A stretch of 64,000 nt of DNA from Blastococcus_B deserti (GCF_042682525.1 NZ_JBHUHP010000001.1:248001-312000), one strand, 5' to 3'. Positions 44,195 to 52,620 are shown, counted from the stretch's first letter. The notes: generated by a model from the letters alone, not told the origin. Numbers and translations: made by a program.

Positions 44195-44243
44195 ACCGCC
44201 CCGGGCGACCCGATCACCTCGGGCCCCGGGGCGGTTCTCTTTC
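44195..44243 (+). terminator. Intrinsic-type terminator between groES and groEL
   Basis: ACCGCCCCGGG (44195-44205) is perfectly complementary to CCCGGGGCGGT (44225-44235), followed by TCTCTTTC. It is one of the few hairpins here with a T-rich tail. It lies 27 bases before groEL, so some groES transcripts should end before groEL unless it acts as a conditional attenuator. Confidence 0.65.
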
Positions 44244-44269
44244 GCCTGCACGACTGATCGGAAGGGCCC

Positions 44270-45916
44270 ATGGCCAAGATCATCAAGTTCAACGAGGACG
44301 CCCGACGCTCCCTCGAGCGCGGCGTCGACAAGCTCGCCGACGCCGTGAAGGTGACGCTGGGCCCCCGCGGCCGCAACGTCGTCCTCGACAAGAAGTTCGG
44401 CGCCCCGACCATCACGAACGACGGCGTCACCATCGCCCGCGAGGTCGACCTCGAGGACCCGTACGAGAACCTCGGCGCCCAGCTGGCCAAGAACGTCGCC
44501 ACGAAGACCAACGACGTCGCCGGCGACGGCACGACCACCGCGACCGTCCTGGCCCAGGCCCTGGTGCACGAGGGGATGCGCAATGTCGCCGCCGGCGCCA
44601 ACCCGATGGCCTTGGGCCGCGGCATGCGCGCCGCCGTCGACGTCGTGTCCGCCCAGCTGGACAAGGCCGCCACCCCGGTCGAGGAGCGGGCCGCCATCGC
44701 CGGCGTCGCCACCATCTCCGCCCAGGACGCCCAGGTCGGTGAGCTGATCGGCGAGGCGTTCGAGCGGGTCGGCAAGGACGGTGTGATCACCGTCGAGGAG
44801 AGCAACACGATGTCCACCGACCTGGACGTCACCGAGGGCGTCCAGTTCGACAAGGGTTACCTGTCGCCGTACTTCGTCACCGATCCCGAGTCGATGGAGG
44901 CCGTCCTCGACGACGCCCTCGTGCTGCTGGTCAGCGGCAAGGTCAGCGCCCTGGCCGACCTGCTGCCGCTCCTGGAGCGGGTCCTCTCGACCGGTGGCCG
45001 TCCGCTCCTCATCGTCGCCGAGGACGTCGAGGGCGAGGCGCTGTCCACCCTGGTCGTCAACTCCATCCGCAAGACGATCAAGGTCGTCGCCGTGAAGTCG
45101 CCGTACTTCGGTGATCGCCGGAAGGCCTTCATGACCGACCTGGCCGTCGTCACCGGCGGTCAGGTCGTCAGCGAGGACGTCGGCCTGAAGCTCGACCAGG
45201 TCGGCCTGGAGGTGCTCGGCACCGCGCGGCGGGTCACCGTCACCAAGGACGACACCACGATCGTCGACGGCGGGGGCACCACGGAGGCCATCGCCGACCG
45301 CGTGGCGCAGATCCGCCGCGAGATCGAGGCCACCGACTCCGACTGGGACCGCGAGAAGCTCCAGGAGCGCCTCGCGAAGCTCGCCGGTGGCATCGGCGTC
45401 ATCCGCGTCGGCGCCGCCACCGAGGTGGAGCTCAAGGAGCGCAAGCACCGCATCGAGGACGCCATCGCGGCCACCCGCGCGGCGGTCGAGGAAGGCGTCA
45501 TCCCCGGCGGTGGCTCGGCACTGGTGCACGCTGCCCCGGCGATCGACGGGCTCGACCTCTCCGGCGACGAGCTGACCGGTGCCCGGGCCGTGCGCGCGGC
45601 GCTCGACGCCCCGCTGGCGCGGATCGCGGAGAACGCCGGCTTCGAGGGCCGCGTCGTGGTGAGCCGGGTGCGCGAGCTGGGGGACGGTCAGGGCTTCAAC
45701 GCCGCCACCGGCGAGTACGGCGACCTGACGGCCCAGGGCGTCATCGACCCGGTCAAGGTCACCAAGGCCGCGCTCAGCAATGCCGCCTCCATCGCGGCGA
45801 TGGTGCTCACGACCGACTCCGCGGTGGTGGAGAAGCCCGAGGAGGAGCACGAGCACGCCGGTGCGGGGCACCACACCCACGGGCATTCGCACGGCGGCCA
45901 CGGGCACAGCCACTGA
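44270..45916 (+). CDS. groEL1: 60 kDa chaperonin GroEL1 (His-rich tail)
   Basis: ATP-driven protein-folding chamber. 548 aa: LADAVKVTLGPRGRNVVLDK, the ATP site VAGDGTTTATVLAQAL, and the signature AATRAAVEEGVIPGGGSALV. The C-terminus ends GAGHHTHGHSHGGHGHSH with ten His in the last 22 residues, in place of the Gly-Gly-Met repeats of housekeeping GroEL. This, plus linkage to groES, matches mycobacterial GroEL1. A second groEL elsewhere is expected. ATG after GGAAGGGCCC. Confidence 0.96.
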   Translation: MAKIIKFNEDARRSLERGVDKLADAVKVTLGPRGRNVVLDKKFGAPTITNDGVTIAREVDLEDPYENLGAQLAKNVATKTNDVAGDGTTTATVLAQALVHEGMRNVAAGANPMALGRGMRAAVDVVSAQLDKAATPVEERAAIAGVATISAQDAQVGELIGEAFERVGKDGVITVEESNTMSTDLDVTEGVQFDKGYLSPYFVTDPESMEAVLDDALVLLVSGKVSALADLLPLLERVLSTGGRPLLIVAEDVEGEALSTLVVNSIRKTIKVVAVKSPYFGDRRKAFMTDLAVVTGGQVVSEDVGLKLDQVGLEVLGTARRVTVTKDDTTIVDGGGTTEAIADRVAQIRREIEATDSDWDREKLQERLAKLAGGIGVIRVGAATEVELKERKHRIEDAIAATRAAVEEGVIPGGGSALVHAAPAIDGLDLSGDELTGARAVRAALDAPLARIAENAGFEGRVVVSRVRELGDGQGFNAATGEYGDLTAQGVIDPVKVTKAALSNAASIAAMVLTTDSAVVEKPEEEHEHAGAGHHTHGHSHGGHGHSH

Positions 45917-45933
45917 GCCGAGCGCTCCGGTGA

Positions 45934-45996
45934 GTTGATCATCGGCGGGTGGTCGCCTCCGACGGCGTGTCGGGCAGCCACTCGCCGATGATCAAC
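45934..45996. repeat. Large inverted repeat, 19-base arms
   Basis: GTTGATCATCGGCGGGTGG (45934-45952) and CCACTCGCCGATGATCAAC (45978-45996) are complementary except at one position, with a 25-base spacer. It begins 17 bases after the groEL stop. The TGATCA core is AT-rich for this DNA. It may be a terminator or a small non-autonomous mobile repeat, unlike the main palindromic family. Confidence 0.6.
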
Positions 45997-46010
45997 AGCG
46001 GGGACACGAA

Positions 46011-46044
46011 GAGGGCGGGCCCGGAGGAATCCGGACCCGCCCTC
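46011..46044. terminator. Bidirectional terminator between groEL1 and whiD
   Basis: GAGGGCGGGCCCGGA (46011-46025), loop GGAA, TCCGGACCCGCCCTC (46030-46044): 15-bp stem with one mismatch. Lies between convergent genes and follows the larger inverted repeat at 45934, then a palindromic element at 46056. Confidence 0.7.
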
Positions 46045-46055
46045 TCGTCGTACAT

Positions 46056-46116
46056 GGTCCCGTCCCGGGTCCCGCCCCGAGCTCGCGAAGGGTAGGGGGA
46101 CGGGGTCCTTTCTCAG
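46056..46116 (-). repeat. Palindromic element, copy 13 (after whiD)
   Basis: Read on the minus strand it starts at the whiD stop: TGAGAAAGGACCCCGTCCCC, inner CTTCGCGAGCTCGGGG, then GGACGGGACC. Arms CCCGTC/GACGGG pair. Same stop-adjacent placement as on the plus strand. Confidence 0.8.
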
Positions 46117-46412
46117 ACGCCGGCGGCGACGGCGGCCGGCTCGGCGGCGATCAGCCGCGCCCGCTCCTCCTCGCTCATGCCGCCCCAGACCCCGTACGGC
46201 TCCCGCACCGACAGTGCGTGCTTGAGGCAGGCGTCGATGACCGGGCACCGCGCACAGACCGCCTTCGCGGCGGTCTGCCGCCGGGCGCGCGCCGGACCAC
46301 GCTCGCCGTCGGGGTGGAAGAAGAGGGAGGTGTTCTCGCCACGGCACGCGCCGTGGAGCTGCCAGTCCCAGACCTCGGCCACCGGCGTCGGGAGCCTGCG
46401 AATGTCGGCCAT
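46113..46412 (-). CDS. whiD: WhiB-family iron-sulfur regulator, WhiD/WhiB3 type
   Basis: 99 aa. Four Cys ([4Fe-4S] ligands) in HGACRG, VCARCPVIDAC (three); then EPYGVWGGMSEEERARL, the WhiB turn and a basic-to-acidic tail. VWDWQLHGACRGENTSLFFH closely follows the WhiB3/WhiD subgroup, linked to redox sensing and late sporulation. Position next to groEL1, a bldM-like gene and guaB matches mycobacterial whiB3 and Streptomyces whiD. ATG after GGAGGAGAC. Confidence 0.93.
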   Translation of the reverse strand: MADIRRLPTPVAEVWDWQLHGACRGENTSLFFHPDGERGPARARRQTAAKAVCARCPVIDACLKHALSVREPYGVWGGMSEEERARLIAAEPAAVAAGV

Positions 46413-46758
46413 GTCTCCTCCAGGGCTCGATGAGCCGGAGGGGGGCTGTCCGGCTGCAAGGGGCCCGGTGCCCTTGGCCCTGCATGGTCAAACACGTCGA
46501 GATCGCAACTTTTCGCCCGATGTTTCCTCGCCGCCGCCCTCACCCCCGGGAGTGAGGGCCGCTGTCGTAGCCCGGACGTGTCGATCAAGGTGGGTTCTGG
46601 ACGCGTCGGTTCCGGAGGGAAGTGCACCGGGATCACCCGCCGCGACCAGCGCAGAGGTGGTGGCTCCCGACCGGGGGCGCCACCCGAGCGGCACCGTCCG
46701 GGTGTCCCCGGCGGAAGGTCCCGGGCGGCAGCCGGCCGGGGGGAGCGAGGAGCACGGC
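46413..46758. promoter_or_regulatory. Divergent whiD/bldM promoter region
   Basis: 346 bases with no supported gene. It contains an unusually AT-rich patch (46484-46526, including CAACTTTTCG and ATGTTTCC) next to TTGACC on the minus strand, and a hairpin GCCCTCAC/GTGAGGGC (46536-46543 and 46552-46559). These suit divergent promoters and an operator. GGAGCGAGGAGCACGGC directly before the bldM-like GTG repeats a motif seen before the gene at 55497. Confidence 0.45.
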
Positions 46759-47484
46759 GTGATCGACGACAGGATGCGGGGGCCGGTCAACGGCGCCACT
46801 GTCTGGGTGTACGACGAGCGCCGGCGGGTCCGGGACGACGTCGCGTCACGTCTGGTGGCCCTGCCGTTCGTCGGCCGGGTGGAGGTGGTCGGTGACGCCG
46901 CGTCGCTGCTGTCCCGGCTGGCCACCCGTTCGCCCGACGTGCTCATCGTCGGCACCCAGCGCGCCGTCGACACCGGGCTCAGCGCCGCCACCCAGGCACT
47001 GCGCGCCTACCCGGGCCTGCCCGTGCTCGTCCTCGGTGCACCCGACGACGCCGAGAGCGTCCGGGCCGCCGTCGCCTTCGGCGCCCGCGGCTACCTCCGG
47101 TGGGACGCCAGCCCGATCGAGATGGGCCTCGGTCTGTCCCGCGTGGGGCTGCGTGCCGACGGCGGCCGCATCCCGCAGCACGCTGTGCCGGCCCAGACGA
47201 GCGGCGTACCCGCGTGGAGCGGCGCGGCGCCGCTGGTCGGATCGGCCCCGCCGACGGTGCGCTCGACCGTCCGTGAGGCGGCGCCGGCCGCGAGCCTGTC
47301 CATGCGTGAGATGCAGGTGCTCACCGGCATGAGCCAGGGGAAGAGCAACGCACAGATCGGCCGTGAGCTCTACCTGTCCGAGGACACCATCAAGACCCAC
47401 GCGCGCCGGCTGTTCCGCAAGCTCGGCGCCAAGGACCGCGCCGAGGCGGTTGCCACCGGCTTCCGTCGCGGCATCATGACCTGA
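46759..47484 (+). CDS. bldM: BldM-like atypical response regulator (degenerate receiver)
   Basis: 241 aa from GTG 46759, six bases after GAGGAG. The C-terminal LuxR/NarL helix-turn-helix is SMREMQVLTGMSQGKSNAQI, LSEDTIKTHARRLFRKLGAK, DRAEAVATGF, very like Streptomyces BldM, a developmental regulator that works with WhiI. The N-terminal receiver keeps acidic residues (Asp19-Glu20), but the phospho-acceptor position is Gly65 (DVLIVGTQ), the Thr/Ser position is Gly (VLVLGAP) and the Lys position is Trp (GYLRWDAS). So phosphorylation is not expected. An Ala/Pro/Ser linker of about 40 residues joins the domains. Confidence 0.85.
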   Translation: MIDDRMRGPVNGATVWVYDERRRVRDDVASRLVALPFVGRVEVVGDAASLLSRLATRSPDVLIVGTQRAVDTGLSAATQALRAYPGLPVLVLGAPDDAESVRAAVAFGARGYLRWDASPIEMGLGLSRVGLRADGGRIPQHAVPAQTSGVPAWSGAAPLVGSAPPTVRSTVREAAPAASLSMREMQVLTGMSQGKSNAQIGRELYLSEDTIKTHARRLFRKLGAKDRAEAVATGFRRGIMT

Positions 47485-47655
47485 CGGCGCCATCCCGACG
47501 ATCACCACCCACTGAGGGCTGTCTCCGCCGGTCGGAGGGCAGCTTCCGAGCGTGCTGATCCGCCGAGCCACGGGGGTTCGGGCCGAGTGGGCCCCGATGG
47601 GTTCCGCGCAGGCGGGACTCAGCGGCTCGACGCAACAGGGGTACGGCCCTGGCCC

Positions 47656-47832
47656 CGGTGCGGTCCGGAGGATCGCGGTGTCATCGCGGTGCGGTCCGGA
47701 GGATCGCGGTGTCATCGCGGTGCGGTCCGGAGGATCGCGGTGTCATCGCGGTGCGGTCCGGAGGATCGCGGTGTCATCGCGGTGCGGTCCGGAGGACCGC
47801 GGTGTCATCGCGGTGTCATCGCGGTGTCACCG
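47656..47832. repeat. 31-bp tandem repeat (minisatellite), five copies plus 11-bp partials
   Basis: Unit CGGTGCGGTCCGGAGGATCG followed by CGGTGTCATCG, at 47656, 47687, 47718, 47749 and 47780; the fifth has one T-to-C change. Two copies of the last 11 bases (CGGTGTCATCG, CGGTGTCACCG) follow at 47811-47832. Because 31 is not a multiple of 3, all three plus frames read the same 31-residue peptide in rotation, which makes them look open. Lies in the 381-base gap between the convergent bldM-like and DUF5319 genes; nothing else in 47485-47865 looks coding. Confidence 0.95.
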
Positions 47833-47865
47833 CGGTGTCCTCCGGAGGGACGACGGTGTCGTCGC

Positions 47866-48267
47866 TCAGTCGTCGCGGGAGTGGCGGCCGCCGCCCTGCC
47901 GGCCGGAGGGTTCCTCGCGCTCGGCGGTCGCGGCGACGCCGTCGGCGTACCCGCTGGCGTAGTCCCAGCTGACGTAGTCGTCGGGGTTCGGGTCGAACGG
48001 CGGCTCGTGCCGGCCGGTCTGCCCCTCGTCCAGCAGCTGGCGCAGGTTGGCCTGCATGAGCGCCCAGTCGACGTGGTGCTCCTCGTCGCAGTCGGGGCAG
48101 TCGACGACGATGCCCTTGATGCCGGTCGGCTCGAGCAGCGTGCGGAACACCTCGAGCTCGGCCAGGTCGTCCAGGACGCCGGCGCGCTCCTCCATCGTCA
48201 GCGGGGGCTGACCCGCCGGGTCGAGGGGCCCGAACTCGGAACCGGAGGTGTCGTCGAACGGAGTCAC
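47866..48267 (-). CDS. DUF5319 family protein
   Basis: 133 aa from GTG at 48267. Acidic, with VVDCPDCDEEHHVDWALMQA (a CPDC pair that might bind metal) and PDDYVSWDYASGYADG. The family is found next to guaB in mycobacteria (Rv3412) and Streptomyces. Function unknown. Divergent from guaB. The poorly conserved tail is Arg/Gly-rich. Confidence 0.85.
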   Translation of the reverse strand: MTPFDDTSGSEFGPLDPAGQPPLTMEERAGVLDDLAELEVFRTLLEPTGIKGIVVDCPDCDEEHHVDWALMQANLRQLLDEGQTGRHEPPFDPNPDDYVSWDYASGYADGVAATAEREEPSGRQGGGRHSRDD

Positions 48268-48392
48268 GGTTCAACCGTAACGGCCCGACGGACATCACAC
48301 CGCCCCCCGAGGGCCGCCGCCTACGATCGGGTGCAGTCCTCCCGCGCCCGGCGAGGGGTGCCGACCCGATTCCGCGAAGGGTGGCCGCGCAC

Positions 48393-49907
48393 ATGCAGCC
48401 CGACTCCGTGCCCGAGCTGCCGGCGAAGTTCGCCCCGCTCGGGTTGACCTACGACGACGTCCTGCTCATCCCGGGAGCGTCGGACATCGTGCCCACCGAG
48501 GTCGACACCAGCACCCGCCTCACCCGGCGGATCCGGCTGGCGGTGCCGCTGCTCTCCAGCGCGATGGACACCGTGACCGAGGCCCGCATGGCCATCGCCA
48601 TGGCGCGGGTCGGCGGCGTCGGCGTCCTGCACCGCAACCTCTCCGCCGAGGAGCAGGCCGGCCACGCCGACCTGGTCAAGCGCTCCGAGGCCGGCATGGT
48701 GACCAATCCGGTCACCTGCTCGCCGGAGAACACCCTCGCCGAGGTCGACGCGCTGTCGGCCCGCTACCGCATCTCCGGTGCCCCCGTCGTCGACGCCGAC
48801 GGCGTGCTCGTCGGCATCGTCACGAACCGCGACATGCGGTTCGAGACCGACCAGAACCGGCTCGTGCGCGACGTCATGACCCCCATGCCGCTCGTCACCG
48901 CGCCGGTGGGCGTGGACCCCGACACCGCCCTCGGGCTGCTGTCCCAGCACAAGGTCGAGAAGCTGCCGCTCGTCGACGCGGCCGGGCGGTTGCGCGGCCT
49001 GATCACGGTCAAGGACTTCGTCAAGCGCGACCAGTTCCCCAACGCCACCAAGGACGCCGACGGCCGGCTCGTCGTGGGCGCGGCGGTGGGCGTCGGCGAC
49101 GACGCCTACAAGCGGGCGGGGCTCCTCGTGGACGCCGGGGTGGACGTCCTCGTCGTCGACACCGCCCACGGTCACCAGCGCGCCGTCCTCGACATGGTCG
49201 CGCGGGTCAAGAAGGACTTCGGCGGGGAGAACGGCGTCGAGGTGGTGGGCGGCAACATCGCCACGCGCGCCGGCGCCCAGGCCCTGGTCGATGCCGGTGT
49301 GGATGCGGTCAAGGTCGGCGTCGGCCCCGGCTCCATCTGCACCACCCGGGTCGTCGCCGGCGTCGGGGTCCCGCAGGTCACCGCCATCTACGAGGCGTGG
49401 CTGGCGGCCGGGGCGGCCGGTGTGCCGGTCATCGCCGACGGCGGGCTGCAGTACTCCGGTGACATCGCCAAGGCGCTGGTCGCCGGCGCGGACACCGTGA
49501 TGATCGGCGGCCTGTTCGCCGGGGTCGAGGAGGCGCCGGGCGAGCTGGTCTTCATGAACGGCAAGCAGTACAAGACCTACCGCGGCATGGGGTCGCTGGG
49601 CGCGATGCAGAAGCGCGGCAACCAGTCGTTCAGCCGGGATCGCTACTTCGCCGACGACGTGCTCTCCGACGACAAGCTCGTCCCGGAGGGCATCGAGGGG
49701 CAGGTGCCCTACCGCGGCGCCCTGTCCGGAGTGGCCCACCAGCTCGTGGGCGGCCTGCGGGCCTCCATGGGGTACGCCGGCGCGGCGACGATCGCCGACC
49801 TCAAGGAGCGGGGCCGGCTGACCCGCATCACGTCGGCGGGGCTCGTGGAGAGCCACCCCCACGACATCCAGATGACCGTCGAGGCCCCCAACTACCGGGG
49901 GCGCTGA
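48393..49907 (+). CDS. guaB: Inosine-5-prime-monophosphate dehydrogenase
   Basis: Oxidises IMP to XMP with NAD, the committed step to GMP. 504 aa from ATG 48393; GTG 48381 would sit on the GAAGGG ribosome binding site. LTYDDVLLIPGASDIVPTEV at the N-terminus, two CBS domains (about 115-230, MVTNPVTCSPENTLAEVDAL and MTPMPLVTAPVG), catalytic Cys in GVGPGSICTTRVV and the flap YRGMGSLGAM. Three bases from guaB3. Confidence 0.97.
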   Translation: MQPDSVPELPAKFAPLGLTYDDVLLIPGASDIVPTEVDTSTRLTRRIRLAVPLLSSAMDTVTEARMAIAMARVGGVGVLHRNLSAEEQAGHADLVKRSEAGMVTNPVTCSPENTLAEVDALSARYRISGAPVVDADGVLVGIVTNRDMRFETDQNRLVRDVMTPMPLVTAPVGVDPDTALGLLSQHKVEKLPLVDAAGRLRGLITVKDFVKRDQFPNATKDADGRLVVGAAVGVGDDAYKRAGLLVDAGVDVLVVDTAHGHQRAVLDMVARVKKDFGGENGVEVVGGNIATRAGAQALVDAGVDAVKVGVGPGSICTTRVVAGVGVPQVTAIYEAWLAAGAAGVPVIADGGLQYSGDIAKALVAGADTVMIGGLFAGVEEAPGELVFMNGKQYKTYRGMGSLGAMQKRGNQSFSRDRYFADDVLSDDKLVPEGIEGQVPYRGALSGVAHQLVGGLRASMGYAGAATIADLKERGRLTRITSAGLVESHPHDIQMTVEAPNYRGR

Positions 49908-49909
49908 GC

Positions 49910-51058
49910 ATGAGCGCGCGCGACACCGTGGAGATCGGGCTCAACCGCTTCGCCCGCCGGGGCTACGACCTCGACGAGGTCTCGATCGTCCCGTCCCGCC
50001 GCACACGGGACATGGACGACGTCTCCACCGCCTGGCAGATCGACGCCTTCCGGTTCGACATCCCGCTCGTCACCAGCCCCTCGGACGCGGTGGTCAGCCC
50101 GGCCACCGCGATCGCCGTCGGCCAGGCCGGCGGCCTCGGCGTGCTCAACGCCGAGGGACTGTGGACCCGGTACGACGACCCCGGCCCGGCGTACCGGCGG
50201 ATCCGGGAGGCGGCGGGCGACGGAGCTCCGCCGGTCGCGGTGCTGCAGCAGGTGTACGCCGAGCCGGTCAAGCCCGACCTGATCACCTCCCGCATCAAGG
50301 AGATGCGCGACGCCGGGGTCACCACGTCGGTGCGGGTGTCGCCGCAGCACACCGCGCAGCTGGCCCCGACGATCCTGTCGGCGGGCGTCGACCTGCTGGT
50401 CATCCAGGGCACGATCGTCTCCGCCGAGCACGTGACGACCCAGGGCGAGGCGCTGAACCTCAAGGAGTTCATCGCCGACCTCGACGTCCCGGTGATCGTC
50501 GGCGGTGCGGCGAACTACACCACCGCGTTGCACCTCATGCGCACCGGAGCCGCCGGCGTGATCGTCGGGGTGGGTGCCGACACCTACTCCACCACCGACA
50601 CGGTCATGGGCATCCGGGTGCCGCTGGCGAGCGCGATCGCCGACGCCGCCGCGGCCCGCCGCGACTACCTCGACGAGACCGGCGGCCGGTACGTGCACGT
50701 CATCGCCAACGGCCGGATCGAGACCAGCGGCGCCATCGCCCGGGCACTGGCCTGCGGCGCGGACGCCGTCCAGCTGGGGGAGCCGCTGCGCGCCGCGGCG
50801 GAGGCGCCGGCGGGTGGCATCTGGTGGGACTCGGTGGCCGCCCACCCGCGGCTGCCCCGCGGCGGGACGTCGGCCCCGATCCCTCCGGCCGGCTCGGTGC
50901 ACGACGTCCTCCTCGGCGCGGCCGAGAGCGCCGACGGCCGGACCAACCTGTTCGGCGCGCTGGCCCGCACGATGGCCAAGACCGGCTACCGGGACCTCAA
51001 GGAGTTCCAGCGGGTGGACCTGGTCATCGGCGGCTACGAGCCCGTCCAGGACGACTGA
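49910..51058 (+). CDS. guaB3: GuaB3-family IMP dehydrogenase-related protein
   Basis: 382 aa. TIM-barrel IMPDH/GMP reductase relative without CBS domains: RRGYDLDEVSIVPSRRTRDM, and GVIVGVGADTYSTTDTVMG where the IMPDH loop has GPGSICTTR, so the catalytic Cys is missing. Biochemical role uncertain; some relatives act as GMP reductases. Conserved in the guaB-guaB3-guaA order here, and guaB2-guaB3 in mycobacteria. Stop overlaps guaA (TGATG). Confidence 0.9.
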   Translation: MSARDTVEIGLNRFARRGYDLDEVSIVPSRRTRDMDDVSTAWQIDAFRFDIPLVTSPSDAVVSPATAIAVGQAGGLGVLNAEGLWTRYDDPGPAYRRIREAAGDGAPPVAVLQQVYAEPVKPDLITSRIKEMRDAGVTTSVRVSPQHTAQLAPTILSAGVDLLVIQGTIVSAEHVTTQGEALNLKEFIADLDVPVIVGGAANYTTALHLMRTGAAGVIVGVGADTYSTTDTVMGIRVPLASAIADAAAARRDYLDETGGRYVHVIANGRIETSGAIARALACGADAVQLGEPLRAAAEAPAGGIWWDSVAAHPRLPRGGTSAPIPPAGSVHDVLLGAAESADGRTNLFGALARTMAKTGYRDLKEFQRVDLVIGGYEPVQDD

Positions 51059-52620
51059 TGGACTTCCCGACCGTCCTCGTCGTCGACTTCGGCGCGCAGT
51101 ACGCCCAGTTGATCGCCCGCCGGATCCGCGAGGCCGGCGTCTACTCGGAGATCGTCCCCAGCGACGTCCCCGCCGAGGAGATCGTCGCCCGCAAGCCCGC
51201 CGCGATCGTGCTGTCCGGCGGGCCGTCGAGCGTCTACGCGCCCGGCGCGCCGCAGGTCGACCCCGCGCTCTTCGAGTCGGGCGTCCCGGCGTTCGGCATC
51301 TGCTACGGCTTCCAGGCGATGGCCCAGAGCCTCGGCGGGTCGGTCGCGCACACCGGCGACCGCGAGTACGGCGGCACACCCCTGACGATCACCACCCAGG
51401 GTCGGTTGTTCGGTTCGCTGCCCGTGGAGCAGTCGGTCTGGATGAGCCACGGGGACGCCGTCAGCGAGGCGCCGCCCGGGTTCACCGTGACGGCGACGTC
51501 GACCGGTGCCCCGGTGGCCGCGTTCGAGGACGTCGACCGCAAGCTGGCGGGCGTCCAGTTCCACCCGGAGGTGCGGCACACCGCTCACGGTCAGACCGTG
51601 CTCCAGCACTTCCTCTTCGACATCGCGGGCCTCGAGCCGACCTGGACGATGGCCAACGTCGTCGAGGAGCAGGTCGAGCGCATCCGCGCGCAAGTCGGCG
51701 AGGGGCGGGCGCTGTGCGCGCTGTCCGGCGGCGTCGACTCCGCGGTCGCCGCGGCCCTGGTGCAGCGGGCCATCGGCGATCGCCTCACCTGCGTCTACGT
51801 CGACCACGGGCTGATGCGCGAGGGCGAGACCGAGCAGATCGAGCGCGACTTCGTCGCCGTCACGGGCGTCGACCTGCGGGTGGTCGACGCCCGCGAGCAG
51901 TTCCTCGGAGCGCTGGCCGGCGTCTCCGATCCCGAGGAGAAGCGGAAGATCATCGGCCGGGAGTTCATCCGGGTCTTCGAGCAGGCCGCTCTCGACGTCG
52001 TCGGCGACGCCAAGGAGCACGGCGACACCGTCGACTTCCTCGTGCAGGGCACGCTGTACCCCGACGTCGTGGAGTCCGGCGGTGGCACCGGGACGGCGAA
52101 CATCAAGAGCCACCACAACGTCGGCGGACTGCCGGAGGACCTGCAGTTCACCCTTGTCGAGCCGCTGCGCACGCTGTTCAAGGACGAGGTCCGCGAGGTC
52201 GGCCTCCAGCTCGGGCTGCCCGAGGCGATGGTGTGGCGCCAGCCGTTCCCCGGGCCGGGACTCGGCATCCGGATCGTCGGCGAGGTGACGCAGGAGCGCC
52301 TGGACACCTTGCGCAGGGCCGACGCGATCGTGCGCGCCGAACTCACCGCCGCCGGCCTGGACCGCGAGATCTGGCAGTGCCCGGTGGTGCTGCTGGCCGA
52401 CGTCCGGTCGGTCGGCGTCCAGGGCGACGGGCGCACCTACGGCCACCCCGTCGTGCTGCGGCCGGTGTCCAGCGAGGACGCCATGACCGCGGACTGGACC
52501 CGGCTCCCCTACGACCTGCTGGCGCGGATCTCCACACGGATCACCAACGAGGTGCCCGAGGTCAACCGGGTGACGCTGGACGTGACGAGCAAGCCCCCCG
52601 GCACCATCGAGTGGGAGTGA
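51058..52620 (+). CDS. guaA: GMP synthase (glutamine-hydrolysing)
   Basis: Aminates XMP to GMP. 520 aa from ATG 51058. Glutaminase domain with Cys82 (GVPAFGICYGFQAMAQSLGG) and FHPEVRHT; ATP-pyrophosphatase P-loop ALSGGVDSAVAAALVQ; C-terminal dimer domain with DVRSVGVQGDGRTYGHPVVL and the end SKPPGTIEWE. Completes the GMP branch with guaB. A palindromic element begins on the stop. Confidence 0.97.
   Translation: MDFPTVLVVDFGAQYAQLIARRIREAGVYSEIVPSDVPAEEIVARKPAAIVLSGGPSSVYAPGAPQVDPALFESGVPAFGICYGFQAMAQSLGGSVAHTGDREYGGTPLTITTQGRLFGSLPVEQSVWMSHGDAVSEAPPGFTVTATSTGAPVAAFEDVDRKLAGVQFHPEVRHTAHGQTVLQHFLFDIAGLEPTWTMANVVEEQVERIRAQVGEGRALCALSGGVDSAVAAALVQRAIGDRLTCVYVDHGLMREGETEQIERDFVAVTGVDLRVVDAREQFLGALAGVSDPEEKRKIIGREFIRVFEQAALDVVGDAKEHGDTVDFLVQGTLYPDVVESGGGTGTANIKSHHNVGGLPEDLQFTLVEPLRTLFKDEVREVGLQLGLPEAMVWRQPFPGPGLGIRIVGEVTQERLDTLRRADAIVRAELTAAGLDREIWQCPVVLLADVRSVGVQGDGRTYGHPVVLRPVSSEDAMTADWTRLPYDLLARISTRITNEVPEVNRVTLDVTSKPPGTIEWE

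Noticed and set aside
47656..47832. CRISPR array
   Set aside because: Units are directly contiguous with no unique spacers, so it is a simple tandem repeat.
47552..48447. Three overlapping plus-strand ORFs through the tandem repeat
   Set aside because: The 31-bp period keeps all frames open. The peptides are the same repeat in rotation and run into the antisense of DUF5319.
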